Below are positions 1 to 5,801 of a stretch of DNA of 5,900 bases, piece by piece; within the stretch, counting starts at the first letter, position 1; the number at the start of each line of letters is the position of its first letter. The DNA comes from Deltaproteobacteria bacterium. Its GTDB lineage: Bacteria; Desulfobacterota; DSM-4660; Desulfatiglandales; B25-G16. The stretch lies in NCBI GenBank assembly GCA_018400255.1, contig JAGYMO010000252.1, positions 1 through 5,900 of the forward strand, read 5' to 3'. A model generated the notes under the pieces. That model had not been told where the DNA came from and did not search any database. It worked only from the letters and a program-made list of their open reading frames with translations. A program made the translations under genes and the position numbers.

Positions 1-1
1 A

Positions 2-625
2 TATAGTGAGACCGTACTGGAACACTTTCGCCACCCCCGTAATGTTGGCAAGATAGAAGATGCCGACGGGAAATCAATGGAAGGCAGTCCCGCCTGTGGG
101 GACATGGTGGCCGTATATATCAAGGTAGATCCCGGCACGAAAGCCATCTCGGATATTAAGTTTGAATCCTACGGTTGTGCCTCCAATATCGCCACCGGCT
201 CTATAATTACAGAGCTGGCCAAGGGGAAAACCCTTGATGAGGCCAAGAAGATTACCTGGAAGCAAGCCTCAGACGCGCTCGGTGGGCTGCCTAAAATCAA
301 AGCGCATTGTTCGGTGCTGGCCATAGAGGGTCTGCGATCCGCCATCACGAATTACGAGGAGCGCCACGGCCTGGTCAAGGAACAGGTTTCTACAACCGTA
401 GCGATAATACGTAACCGCCTTAAGAAGGTCATGAACCCCATTACCGGGCTGGACCTGGTGCGTACCAATCTTATAAAAGACATTGAATTAAAGGATAGCA
501 AGGCCCGCATAGTTATTGATCTGCCGGCAAATCACCAGTTTGCTCCCGCGATAAAAGAAGAAATTATGGAAAAGATAGAACCTTTATGGGATCTGAAAGA
601 GGTAGCGGTTGAATTTGCTGAATAA
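2..625 (+). CDS. iscU: IscU-type Fe-S cluster scaffold fused to a C-terminal MIP18/DUF59-like domain (5' end cut by window)
   Basis: This is a scaffold on which [2Fe-2S]/[4Fe-4S] clusters are assembled from cysteine-desulfurase sulfur, in the cytoplasm. The frame is open from base 2 and begins YSETVLEHFRHPRNVG, matching the IscU N-terminus from about its third residue, so only a few codons lie outside the window. The ATG at 77 is internal and would remove this conserved region. Counting Y as residue 1, the ligand cysteines are C32 (PACGD), C59 (YGCAS) and C103 (KAHCS), with H102 beside the last; the LPKIK motif before it matches the LPPVK chaperone-binding site of IscU. Ordinary IscU ends near residue 125. 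Here about 80 more residues (roughly 130-207) follow, with a MIP18/DUF59-like pattern (LKKVMNPITGLDLV, then a beta strand, then VKEVAVEF-like ending). There is no CxxC, so the tail is not a NifU C-terminal domain. An iscS-like gene probably lies just upstream, but that cannot be seen. The IscU call is firm; the tail assignment is moderately sure. Confidence 0.9.
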   Translation, partial: YSETVLEHFRHPRNVGKIEDADGKSMEGSPACGDMVAVYIKVDPGTKAISDIKFESYGCASNIATGSIITELAKGKTLDEAKKITWKQASDALGGLPKIKAHCSVLAIEGLRSAITNYEERHGLVKEQVSTTVAIIRNRLKKVMNPITGLDLVRTNLIKDIELKDSKARIVIDLPANHQFAPAIKEEIMEKIEPLWDLKEVAVEFAE

Positions 626-637
626 AACAGGTTGCCT

Positions 638-922
638 ATGTTCTTGGCCCAGGGACGCTGCTATGATTGGGGCGTGGGCCCCGGTATGATGGGAGGAGGG
701 TACGGCATTGGGTGGTTCGGAGGCATTATCATGATCGCCTTCTGGGTTGCCGTTATCGTTGGCATTATTTTGCTGATCCGGTGGCTGATCATAGCGACAA
801 GAAACACGAGCAACGGCACAAGTTCCAGCGACTCCTCTCTTGAGATCCTCAAGAAACGCTACGCTCGGGGCGAGATCAACAAGGCTGAGTTCGAGGAAAA
901 AAAGAGGGATCTCATCTTGTGA
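638..922 (+). CDS. Small Gly/Met-rich membrane protein with C-terminal SHOCT domain
   Basis: This 94-aa protein has a glycine/methionine-rich N-terminus (WGVGPGMMGGGYGIGWFGG, about residues 11-29), one hydrophobic helix (about 30-52), a Ser/Thr/Asn-rich linker, and a SHOCT domain at 68-94 (LEILKKRYARGEINKAEFEEKK). SHOCT is a short helical tail common on small membrane proteins and thought to mediate oligomerisation; its biochemical role is not established. Small proteins of this design often sit beside copper or heavy-metal genes, so a metal-stress role is an inference from context. I chose the ATG at 638; a TTG at 632 in the same frame would add two residues. Only a weak AACAGG ribosome binding site lies upstream. 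It starts 12 bases after the iscU stop, and its stop codon overlaps the next start (GTGA), which suggests translational coupling. Confidence 0.8.
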   Translation: MFLAQGRCYDWGVGPGMMGGGYGIGWFGGIIMIAFWVAVIVGIILLIRWLIIATRNTSNGTSSSDSSLEILKKRYARGEINKAEFEEKKRDLIL

Positions 923-1197
923 GTCCAGCCTTCGAAGAGCCCGAGACAACAAAGCTTCATGCCTCTGCTGGTGTGCTCAAGGAAATTATCAAAGGCCTTG
1001 ATACCTGCTGGTTTTCGCCGGCCCTTGCCATATCCGCCCTTGCATTCTCTCCAATGATACAAAATTTTCTAGGTATTGCAGAGGCGTTTGGGCTTACAGG
1101 GAGTCTTTATGTACTCTTTGCTCTATCCTCAGCAATATTTTTCTATAGGGGTTATCCCTTTCTCAGAGGAAGTGAAAAATGCGATTTATCACATTAA
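919..1197 (+). CDS. 92-aa fragment resembling TM1-TM2 of a CopB-type copper P-type ATPase (remnant or stand-alone mini-protein)
   Basis: The protein has about 30 polar residues and then two hydrophobic helices (about 31-51 and 62-77). The segment LAFSPMIQNFLG...GSLYVLFALSSAIFFYRGYPFLRG closely follows the first membrane hairpin of CopB-type P1B ATPases (family pattern LSPMIQ-FLG, then SxxFFYGGxPFLKG). Resemblance stops at residue 84; the remaining SEKCDLSH is unrelated, and nothing downstream encodes the actuator domain, CPx/CPH helix, DKTGT or GDGxND. It therefore cannot be an active pump. The GTG start overlaps the preceding stop by 4 bp, an AGAGGG site lies 10 bases upstream, and the 3' end overlaps the cytochrome gene by 19 bp. 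The frame itself is intact. It is either decay left by a deletion or a domesticated small membrane protein. The homology is recalled from family patterns, not from a search. Confidence 0.65.
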   Translation: MSPAFEEPETTKLHASAGVLKEIIKGLDTCWFSPALAISALAFSPMIQNFLGIAEAFGLTGSLYVLFALSSAIFFYRGYPFLRGSEKCDLSH

Positions 1198-1712
1198 CAC
1201 GGGCAATTCTCACTATTCTCATTGGTGCGGTTGTTGGGCTTCATAGCGCTGCACATGCGCAGATTCCTCAAACTCTAAGACATGATATTGAAAAGGTTGA
1301 TACAATATTTCAGAAGACATGCACGGGATGCCATTCCATGGACACGGCCCTCTCAAGCAGAGCCTACCTGGACTGGCTCGCCGGCATATCGCAGAGACAT
1401 GGGAAAGGCTCAGGCTGGATTCCAGACAAAGATGCCAGGCAGATTTTTCTTCATCTCGTTGTTCATCTAGAGCCTCAATTCCAGAGGACCGTCCAGGCAA
1501 AGAGGGTGGAGCCAAAGGAGAATTGGAAGATTCTCATTTGCCTGATAAGCGGGTTCAGCACCCTTGTCCTTCTTATCGTAACGGTATTCTTTGGACATAA
1601 TAGGGCGCTAAGAAAGAGATGGTTCAAGGGCCATAGATACTTTGCTACTGCTACCCTGATTGCTGCTATAATCCACGGGACATACTGCTTTTACATGTTC
1701 GGCTTGGGTTAA
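1179..1712 (+). CDS. Membrane-anchored monoheme c-type cytochrome with two C-terminal membrane helices
   Basis: This 177-aa protein has a signal peptide (residues 1-27, probable cleavage AHA|QI), a covalent heme c site CTGCH at 48-52, a periplasmic stretch to about 115, and two membrane helices (about 117-138 and 153-174). The loop between the helices is basic (HNRALRKRWFKGHR), which by the positive-inside rule places it in the cytoplasm. H152 and H166 flank or lie in the second helix and could in principle bind a b-type heme, as in small cytochrome b-like membrane proteins; this is inference. The likely role is electron transfer at the periplasmic face. The partner is unknown. The axial ligand opposite H52 is not obvious. 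The ATG follows a good AGAGGAAG ribosome binding site at 1165-1172 and overlaps the preceding gene by 19 bp. I recognise no named family for the whole architecture. Confidence 0.8.
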   Translation: MRFITLTRAILTILIGAVVGLHSAAHAQIPQTLRHDIEKVDTIFQKTCTGCHSMDTALSSRAYLDWLAGISQRHGKGSGWIPDKDARQIFLHLVVHLEPQFQRTVQAKRVEPKENWKILICLISGFSTLVLLIVTVFFGHNRALRKRWFKGHRYFATATLIAAIIHGTYCFYMFGLG

Positions 1713-1794
1713 CTGTGAGCCCAAAATACGAATGCTAAGGAAGGTCATCCCTTACCAAACATCAGCCATTGAGAACACAAAAAGGGTGAAAAGA

Positions 1795-2724
1795 ATGACT
1801 GCTTACCATGCTCATCAGCCGGAAAGATCAGAAATTCCGAAACAATCGCCTCCGCAACGGAATATGCTTGCGGTCATCTCAATCACCACAGGGATTATGG
1901 TCGCTGAGATAATCGGCGGTATTCTTGCCAATAGCCTCGCCTTGTTGAGCGACGCGGGGCACATGTTGACCGATATTCTTGCCCTGAGCTTGAGTCTGGC
2001 TGCCATGAGGTTTGCCCGGAAGCCCCCGACGCCCGAAAAGACATTCGGATTCTACCGGTTGGAAATCCTGGCTGCCCTCTTCAACGGCATGCTGCTTCTC
2101 GTTGTCTCCTTGTACCTATTCTATGAGGCATACCATCGCCTAATCGAACCTCGAGAGATCAAGGGCTTCGTCATGCTCCTGGTTGCCGCCATAGGGCTTC
2201 TAGCTAATGTGGCAGGCATAGCTATTCTGAGAAAATCTGCCCGCAGAAGTCTGAATGTGAGATCAACCTTTTTTCATCTCGTGGGAGATACGGTAGCCTC
2301 AGTGGGAGTCATTGTAGGAGGCATTGTGATTATATATACAGGTTGGTACATTGTAGACCCTATCATTAGCATCCTTATCGGAGGGCTAATACTCAGGGGG
2401 GCTTATAGCCTGGAGAGGGAATCGATTGATATCCTTCTCGAGGCAACACCAAAAGATATCAATGTTGAAGAGATAATAGCTGATCTCGTGAAAATCAAGG
2501 GTGTGAAGGAGGTTCATCACCTGCACCTATGGACGATTACCTCCGGCATCTACGCCATGAGTTCCCACGTGCTAATTGATGATCTCTTGATCAGCAAAAG
2601 TAGCCAAATATTGGGAGAGATAGAAAGCCTCCTCCAGAATAAATACAGCATGGAACATATCACCATTCAGTTTGAGTCCGAATCCTGTGGGGATGATCTG
2701 GTGAAAGAAACCACTTCCTGCTGA
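1795..2724 (+). CDS. czcD: CDF-family divalent cation exporter (CzcD/ZitB-like, Zn/Cd/Co)
   Basis: This inner-membrane cation/proton antiporter exports Zn2+ and probably Cd2+ or Co2+ from the cytoplasm. From the chosen start it has 309 aa and about six membrane helices. The transport site is seen as H56/D60 in helix 2 (SDAGHMLTD) and H161/D165 in helix 5 (FFHLVGD); the His-Asp/His-Asp set is typical of Zn-preferring CzcD/ZitB/ZnT members rather than the Asp-rich FieF type. The cytoplasmic C-terminal domain (about 215-297) carries the family pattern VHHLHLWTITSG and SSHVLIDD. An in-frame ATG at 1732 would add 21 residues but lacks a ribosome binding site; the ATG at 1795 has AAAGGGTG about 6 bases upstream and gives the usual N-terminus. 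There is no long His-rich loop, only two histidines near the N-terminus. A broken ZIP gene follows 18 bases after the stop. The exact symbol is by family likeness. Confidence 0.92.
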   Translation: MTAYHAHQPERSEIPKQSPPQRNMLAVISITTGIMVAEIIGGILANSLALLSDAGHMLTDILALSLSLAAMRFARKPPTPEKTFGFYRLEILAALFNGMLLLVVSLYLFYEAYHRLIEPREIKGFVMLLVAAIGLLANVAGIAILRKSARRSLNVRSTFFHLVGDTVASVGVIVGGIVIIYTGWYIVDPIISILIGGLILRGAYSLERESIDILLEATPKDINVEEIIADLVKIKGVKEVHHLHLWTITSGIYAMSSHVLIDDLLISKSSQILGEIESLLQNKYSMEHITIQFESESCGDDLVKETTSC

Positions 2725-2742
2725 GAACGTGAGGTAGAGAAA

Positions 2743-2886
2743 ATGGGGATTACATTCAGCATCATCTTTTATAGTGCGCTTGCAGGATTGTCCACTATTT
2801 TGGGGATTGTCCCGGTGATCATGGGGGAGAAGTGGGTTATGAGGTACTCCCACTATGTAAACTCCTTTGCCGCGGGATTAATATAA
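2743..2886 (+). pseudogene. Truncated ZIP-family metal transporter (first 47 codons only)
   Basis: Translation from the ATG at 2743 begins MGITFSIIFYSALAGLSTIL and ends RYSHYVNSFAAGLI before TAA at 2884-2886. This matches the first helix and start of the second helix of ZIP (ZupT/GufA-like) transporters, where SFAAG normally continues into a long His-containing helix (LLGAAFLHLLPE-like) and six further helices. All metal-binding residues are missing, so it cannot transport. A GAGGT ribosome binding site at 2731-2735 precedes the ATG, and the gene sits 18 bases after the CDF stop, so it was probably the last gene of the CDF transcript. The coding likeness ends exactly where the sequence turns AT-rich, which points to a deletion or insertion junction rather than a point nonsense mutation. 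Confidence 0.75.
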
Positions 2887-2905
2887 GGAATTGGTTGAAT
2901 TAAAT

Positions 2906-2934
2906 TTGTTTATGCATTTGGTTAGTTTTATAGT
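2906..2934 (+). promoter_or_regulatory. Candidate sigma70 promoter for the HMA chaperone gene
   Basis: TTGTTT at 2906-2911 and TATAGT at 2929-2934 are separated by 17 bases, the optimal sigma70 spacing, in the AT-rich stretch between the truncated ZIP and the chaperone. Transcription would begin around 2941, leaving a leader of about 40 bases before the ATG at 2981. In AT-rich DNA such matches arise easily, so confidence is limited. Confidence 0.45.
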
Positions 2935-2952
2935 TTACCTCAATTTTGCATA
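2911..2952. repeat. Inverted repeat TATGCA/TGCATA centred on the -10 box (possible operator)
   Basis: TATGCA at 2911-2916 is the exact reverse complement of TGCATA at 2947-2952. The dyad centre (between 2931 and 2932) lies inside the candidate -10 element. The arms extend only weakly (TTTG inside the left arm against CAATT in the right). A regulator site is possible; this is not a recognisable CueR or CsoR box. Confidence 0.25.
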
Positions 2953-2967
2953 AAAACTGTTTTCAAT

Positions 2968-2974
2968 AAGGAGG
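2968..2974 (+). promoter_or_regulatory. Strong ribosome binding site of the HMA chaperone gene
   Basis: AAGGAGG lies 6 bases before the ATG at 2981. It is the closest match to the anti-Shine-Dalgarno consensus in the window and fixes the start of the small chaperone gene. It suggests the chaperone is made in larger amounts than CopA, whose own site is weak. Confidence 0.8.
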
Positions 2975-2980
2975 CCTTTC

Positions 2981-3184
2981 ATGGAAAAACAAAAATTAGA
3001 CATACCCAATATCAGTTGCAATCATTGTGTGATGACCATAAAAAATGAACTTTCCAATTTAGACGGCATGGTAAAAGTAGAGGGTGATGTGGAAAGCAAA
3101 AGCATAACTGTGGAATGGGAAGCTCCGCTGACCCTTGAGAAAATCAAATCAGTGCTGGATGAAATCAACTATCCGGCATCGTAA
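2981..3184 (+). CDS. HMA-domain heavy-metal (copper) chaperone, CopZ-like
   Basis: This 67-aa protein is a single heavy-metal-associated domain with beta-alpha-beta-beta-alpha-beta layout. The metal-binding cysteines are C13 and C16 in ISCNHC. The Met of the common GMTCxxC motif is replaced (N-I-S-C), a variant seen in many stand-alone HMA proteins. It would bind Cu+ in the cytoplasm and pass it to the HMA domains or platform of a copper ATPase; the CopA gene 160 bp downstream on the same strand is the obvious partner. The length fits CopZ-type chaperones (about 65-70 aa), and the start is set by a strong AAGGAGG site. Binding of another soft metal (Ag+, Zn2+, Hg2+) cannot be excluded from sequence. 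It has no signal peptide, so it is cytoplasmic. Confidence 0.88.
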   Translation: MEKQKLDIPNISCNHCVMTIKNELSNLDGMVKVEGDVESKSITVEWEAPLTLEKIKSVLDEINYPAS

Positions 3185-3213
3185 TACTGGTGATTGTAAT
3201 TTTTTCAAAGATA

Positions 3214-3311
3214 GTGTCCAGCCAGAGATGTGAAAATTGATTCAAGTTCAAGTCCCAAGATCCTGGACTTTTGAGCGGGAACGGGCAAATACCTCATTTG
3301 TGGGTGGACAC
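3214..3311. mobile_element. 98-bp segment with imperfect terminal inverted repeats (MITE-like or IS remnant)
   Basis: The left end reads GTGTCCAGCCAGAGATG (3214-3230). The reverse complement of the right end (3295-3311) reads GTGTCCACCCACAAATG. These agree at 14 of 17 positions, with the outer 7 perfect. The segment holds no gene and fills most of the space between the chaperone and copA. I see no clear target-site duplication in the bases flanking it. It could be a miniature inverted-repeat element, two fused ends of an insertion sequence, or a long imperfect hairpin in the mRNA. Family unknown. Confidence 0.5.
3250..3270 (+). terminator. Short hairpin, weak terminator or attenuator candidate
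   Basis: AAGTCC at 3250-3255 pairs with GGACTT at 3265-3270 around a 9-base loop, followed by only two further T residues (TTTT in total, 3269-3272). It lies inside the inverted-repeat segment between chaperone and copA. The stem is short and the T-tract poor, so strong termination is unlikely; it could lower read-through into copA. Confidence 0.25.
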
Positions 3312-3344
3312 AAGCTAACTGATTAACCTGAAAATGGTGTAATT

Positions 3345-5801
3345 ATGACCGAACAGCATATCATAGTGCCGGTGACCGGCATGACATGTGTTAATTGCGC
3401 AAGCAACATTGAACGGGGTTTAAAAAAACTTCCAGGGGTAACGGATCCACAGGTAAATTTTGCCGCAGAACAGGTGAGTGTGGCATATGATCCCAAAATT
3501 ATTGATATTGCCGGCATTATAACAGCCGTTGAAAAAATCGGGTACCATGTTCCTGTTGATGACCTTGAATTGCCTGTTACCGGCATGACCTGCACCAATT
3601 GTGCGGCCAATATCCAGCGGGCTTTATTAAAAAAAGCCCAGGGGGTTGTCTCGGCAACGGTTAATTTCGCGACTGAAAGAGCTTCCATAAGGTATCTTCC
3701 TTCAGTGATTTCCCCTGCCGAAATCGTCAAGGTGATTCAAGGTGCCGGCTATGATGCCGTATTACCGGCCCAGGGCGATGATGGTGAAGATGCGGAATTA
3801 TTGGCAAGACAAAAGGAAATCGCCGACCAGACCCGAAAATTTATCGTTGGGCTGGTTTTCAGCCTGCCTTTATTTTTATTGAGCATGAGCAGGGATTTCG
3901 GTCTTGTGGGTCCATGGAGTCATGCCTCGTGGGTCAATATTTTATTTTGGCTGCTTGCCACACCTGTTCAGTTTTATGTGGGCTGGGACTATTATGTTGG
4001 TGGTGCCAAAAGTCTAAGAAACGGGACTGCCAACATGGATGTGCTGGTTGCCATGGGCTCTTCCACAGCCTATTTTTATTCCGTGGCATTGATGCTGTTT
4101 CCTGTGTTGGGGGACCATGTGTATTTTGAGACCTCAGCCGTCATCATTACCCTGATCAAACTGGGAAAAATGCTGGAATCCCGGACCAAGGGCAAAACCG
4201 GCGGGGCCATCCGAAAACTGATGGGACTTTCACCCAAAACAGCAACCCTGGTCGTTGGTGATACACAAAAAACAGTGCCTTTGGCGGATGTTAAAGTAAA
4301 TGATGTGCTGCTGGTCAGGCCAGGGGAAAAAATACCGGTGGACGGCGTCATTGTGGACGGGGAATCCGCAGTTGATGAAAGCATGCTCACCGGAGAACCT
4401 CTGCCTGTGGACAAAAAAAAGGCAGACCCGGTAACCGGAGGCACCCTGAATACGGAAGGTGTTTTAATCATAAAAACCAACCGGATAGGCAAGGAAACCG
4501 TGCTTGCCCAGATCATCAAAATGGTGCAGGAAGCCCAGGGAAGCAAGGCCCCGATTCAGGCATTGGCGGATAAGGTGGCCGGTGTGTTTGTCCCCTCGGT
4601 TATCGGGATTGCGGTAGTAACATTTCTGGTATGGTGGTGGTTGGGGGGAGAATTCGTGCCCGCCATGATCCGCCTGGTAGCGGTATTGGTGATTGCATGC
4701 CCTTGTGCTTTAGGATTGGCTACTCCCACCGCCATCATGGCCGGCACCGGCAAAGGGGCGGAGCATGGGGTTTTGTTTAAAAACAGCATGGCTTTGGAAA
4801 CCGCCACCCGGCTGGATACCATTGTTTTTGATAAAACAGGCACCCTTACCGTGGGGCAACCTGTGGTAATGGAGGTGATACCTTCAGAGGAGGGGGAATT
4901 TACCCGGGAACAGGTTTTAATCATGGGGGCCTCTGTTGAAAAAAACTCCGAGCATCCTGTTGGACACGCAATTGTCAAGGCTGCTGAAGAAAAAAATATC
5001 GAACTGCTTCCTGTCAGCGACTTTAAAGCAGTAAAAGGAAAAGGTGTTGAGGCCAAGATCGAGGGGAAATGGGTAAGGGTCGGCAAACCCAAATGGCTCA
5101 AAGAGACTGGCATTGAGCTGTCCGATTCAATTGCAGAAACGATACAAAAACGCCAATCTTCAGGCCAGACAGTCATGGCCGTGGCCATGAACGACCAATT
5201 GTACGGGCTGTTTTCCGTTTCAGACCGGGAAAAACCTGAATCCGGTAAAACCGTCACGAAGCTAATTAACTTAGGTCTTGACGTGATTATGCTCACCGGT
5301 GACAACGACCTTGGTGCCCGGGCCATGGCGGAAAAGGTAAACATTCAACACGTCATTTCCGAGGTATTGCCTGAAGATAAGGCTGATCAAATAAAATCGC
5401 TTCAACAACAAAAAAGACGTGTTGGTATGGTGGGGGATGGAATCAATGACGCGCCGGCCCTGGCCCAGGCGGATATCGGCATTGCCATGGGAACCGGGAC
5501 TGATGTGGCCATTGAGACCGGGGACATTGTTCTTGCAAGCGGTCGCCTAACAGGGATTCCCAAGGCATTACGATTAAGCTATGCCACAATGCGGGTAGTC
5601 AAACAAAATCTGTTTTGGGCCTTTTTTTATAATATTATCCTGATCCCGGTTGCCGCAGGAATTTTATTCCCGTTTTCCTTTGTACCCTTATTCTTAAGGG
5701 AACTGCACCCCATACTGGCGGCTTTTGCCATGGCCTTCAGCAGCATATCCGTAGTGTCAAACAGCCTCAGGCTATACAAAGCCAGGATTGAAGATCTATA
5801 A
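3345..5801 (+). CDS. copA: Cu+-exporting P1B-1-type ATPase, CopA
   Basis: This inner-membrane pump exports Cu+ (and Ag+) using ATP. It has 818 aa, within the normal range for a two-HMA CopA. Two N-terminal HMA domains carry GMTCVNC (C15, C18) and GMTCTNC (C83, C86). Membrane helices begin about residue 165. The actuator motif TGEP is at 349-352; the ion-path CPC is at 452-454 in IACPCALGLATPTAI; the phosphorylation site is D496 in DKTGTLT; the SEHP motif of the nucleotide-binding domain is at 535-538; TGDN is at 651-654 and GDGINDAPAL at 697-706. The Y762-N763 pair in helix 7 and M796/S799-S800 in helix 8 are the copper-site residues that define the P1B-1 subgroup. No key residue is missing. 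The ribosome binding site is weak (GGTG at 3336-3339). It follows the chaperone by 160 bp, most of it an inverted-repeat element, so it may be read through from the chaperone promoter or have its own. Confidence 0.97.
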   Translation: MTEQHIIVPVTGMTCVNCASNIERGLKKLPGVTDPQVNFAAEQVSVAYDPKIIDIAGIITAVEKIGYHVPVDDLELPVTGMTCTNCAANIQRALLKKAQGVVSATVNFATERASIRYLPSVISPAEIVKVIQGAGYDAVLPAQGDDGEDAELLARQKEIADQTRKFIVGLVFSLPLFLLSMSRDFGLVGPWSHASWVNILFWLLATPVQFYVGWDYYVGGAKSLRNGTANMDVLVAMGSSTAYFYSVALMLFPVLGDHVYFETSAVIITLIKLGKMLESRTKGKTGGAIRKLMGLSPKTATLVVGDTQKTVPLADVKVNDVLLVRPGEKIPVDGVIVDGESAVDESMLTGEPLPVDKKKADPVTGGTLNTEGVLIIKTNRIGKETVLAQIIKMVQEAQGSKAPIQALADKVAGVFVPSVIGIAVVTFLVWWWLGGEFVPAMIRLVAVLVIACPCALGLATPTAIMAGTGKGAEHGVLFKNSMALETATRLDTIVFDKTGTLTVGQPVVMEVIPSEEGEFTREQVLIMGASVEKNSEHPVGHAIVKAAEEKNIELLPVSDFKAVKGKGVEAKIEGKWVRVGKPKWLKETGIELSDSIAETIQKRQSSGQTVMAVAMNDQLYGLFSVSDREKPESGKTVTKLINLGLDVIMLTGDNDLGARAMAEKVNIQHVISEVLPEDKADQIKSLQQQKRRVGMVGDGINDAPALAQADIGIAMGTGTDVAIETGDIVLASGRLTGIPKALRLSYATMRVVKQNLFWAFFYNIILIPVAAGILFPFSFVPLFLRELHPILAAFAMAFSSISVVSNSLRLYKARIEDL

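Noticed and set aside
1219..1600. Several overlapping open frames on both strands inside the cytochrome gene
   Set aside because: The + frame at 1179 has a signal peptide, a CxxCH motif and membrane helices; the others show nothing coherent.
1732..1794. Longer start for the CDF exporter at the ATG at 1732
   Set aside because: It has no ribosome binding site, and the added 21 residues do not resemble CDF N-termini. The ATG at 1795 has a good site.
3358..3620. Direct repeat in copA (VPVTGMTCVNCASNI and LPVTGMTCTNCAANI)
   Set aside because: This is the ordinary tandem duplication of HMA domains in CopA, not a separate repeat element.
3323..3730. Reverse-strand open frame across the two HMA domains
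   Set aside because: It is a shadow of the duplicated HMA coding sequence; its apparent internal repeat (HVMPVTG) is simply the complement of the two GMTC motifs.
4556..5344. Long reverse-strand open frame of 262 codons
   Set aside because: It is antisense to the conserved catalytic core of copA, its translation is low-complexity Ser/Thr/Pro-rich with no recognisable domain, and copA is certain.
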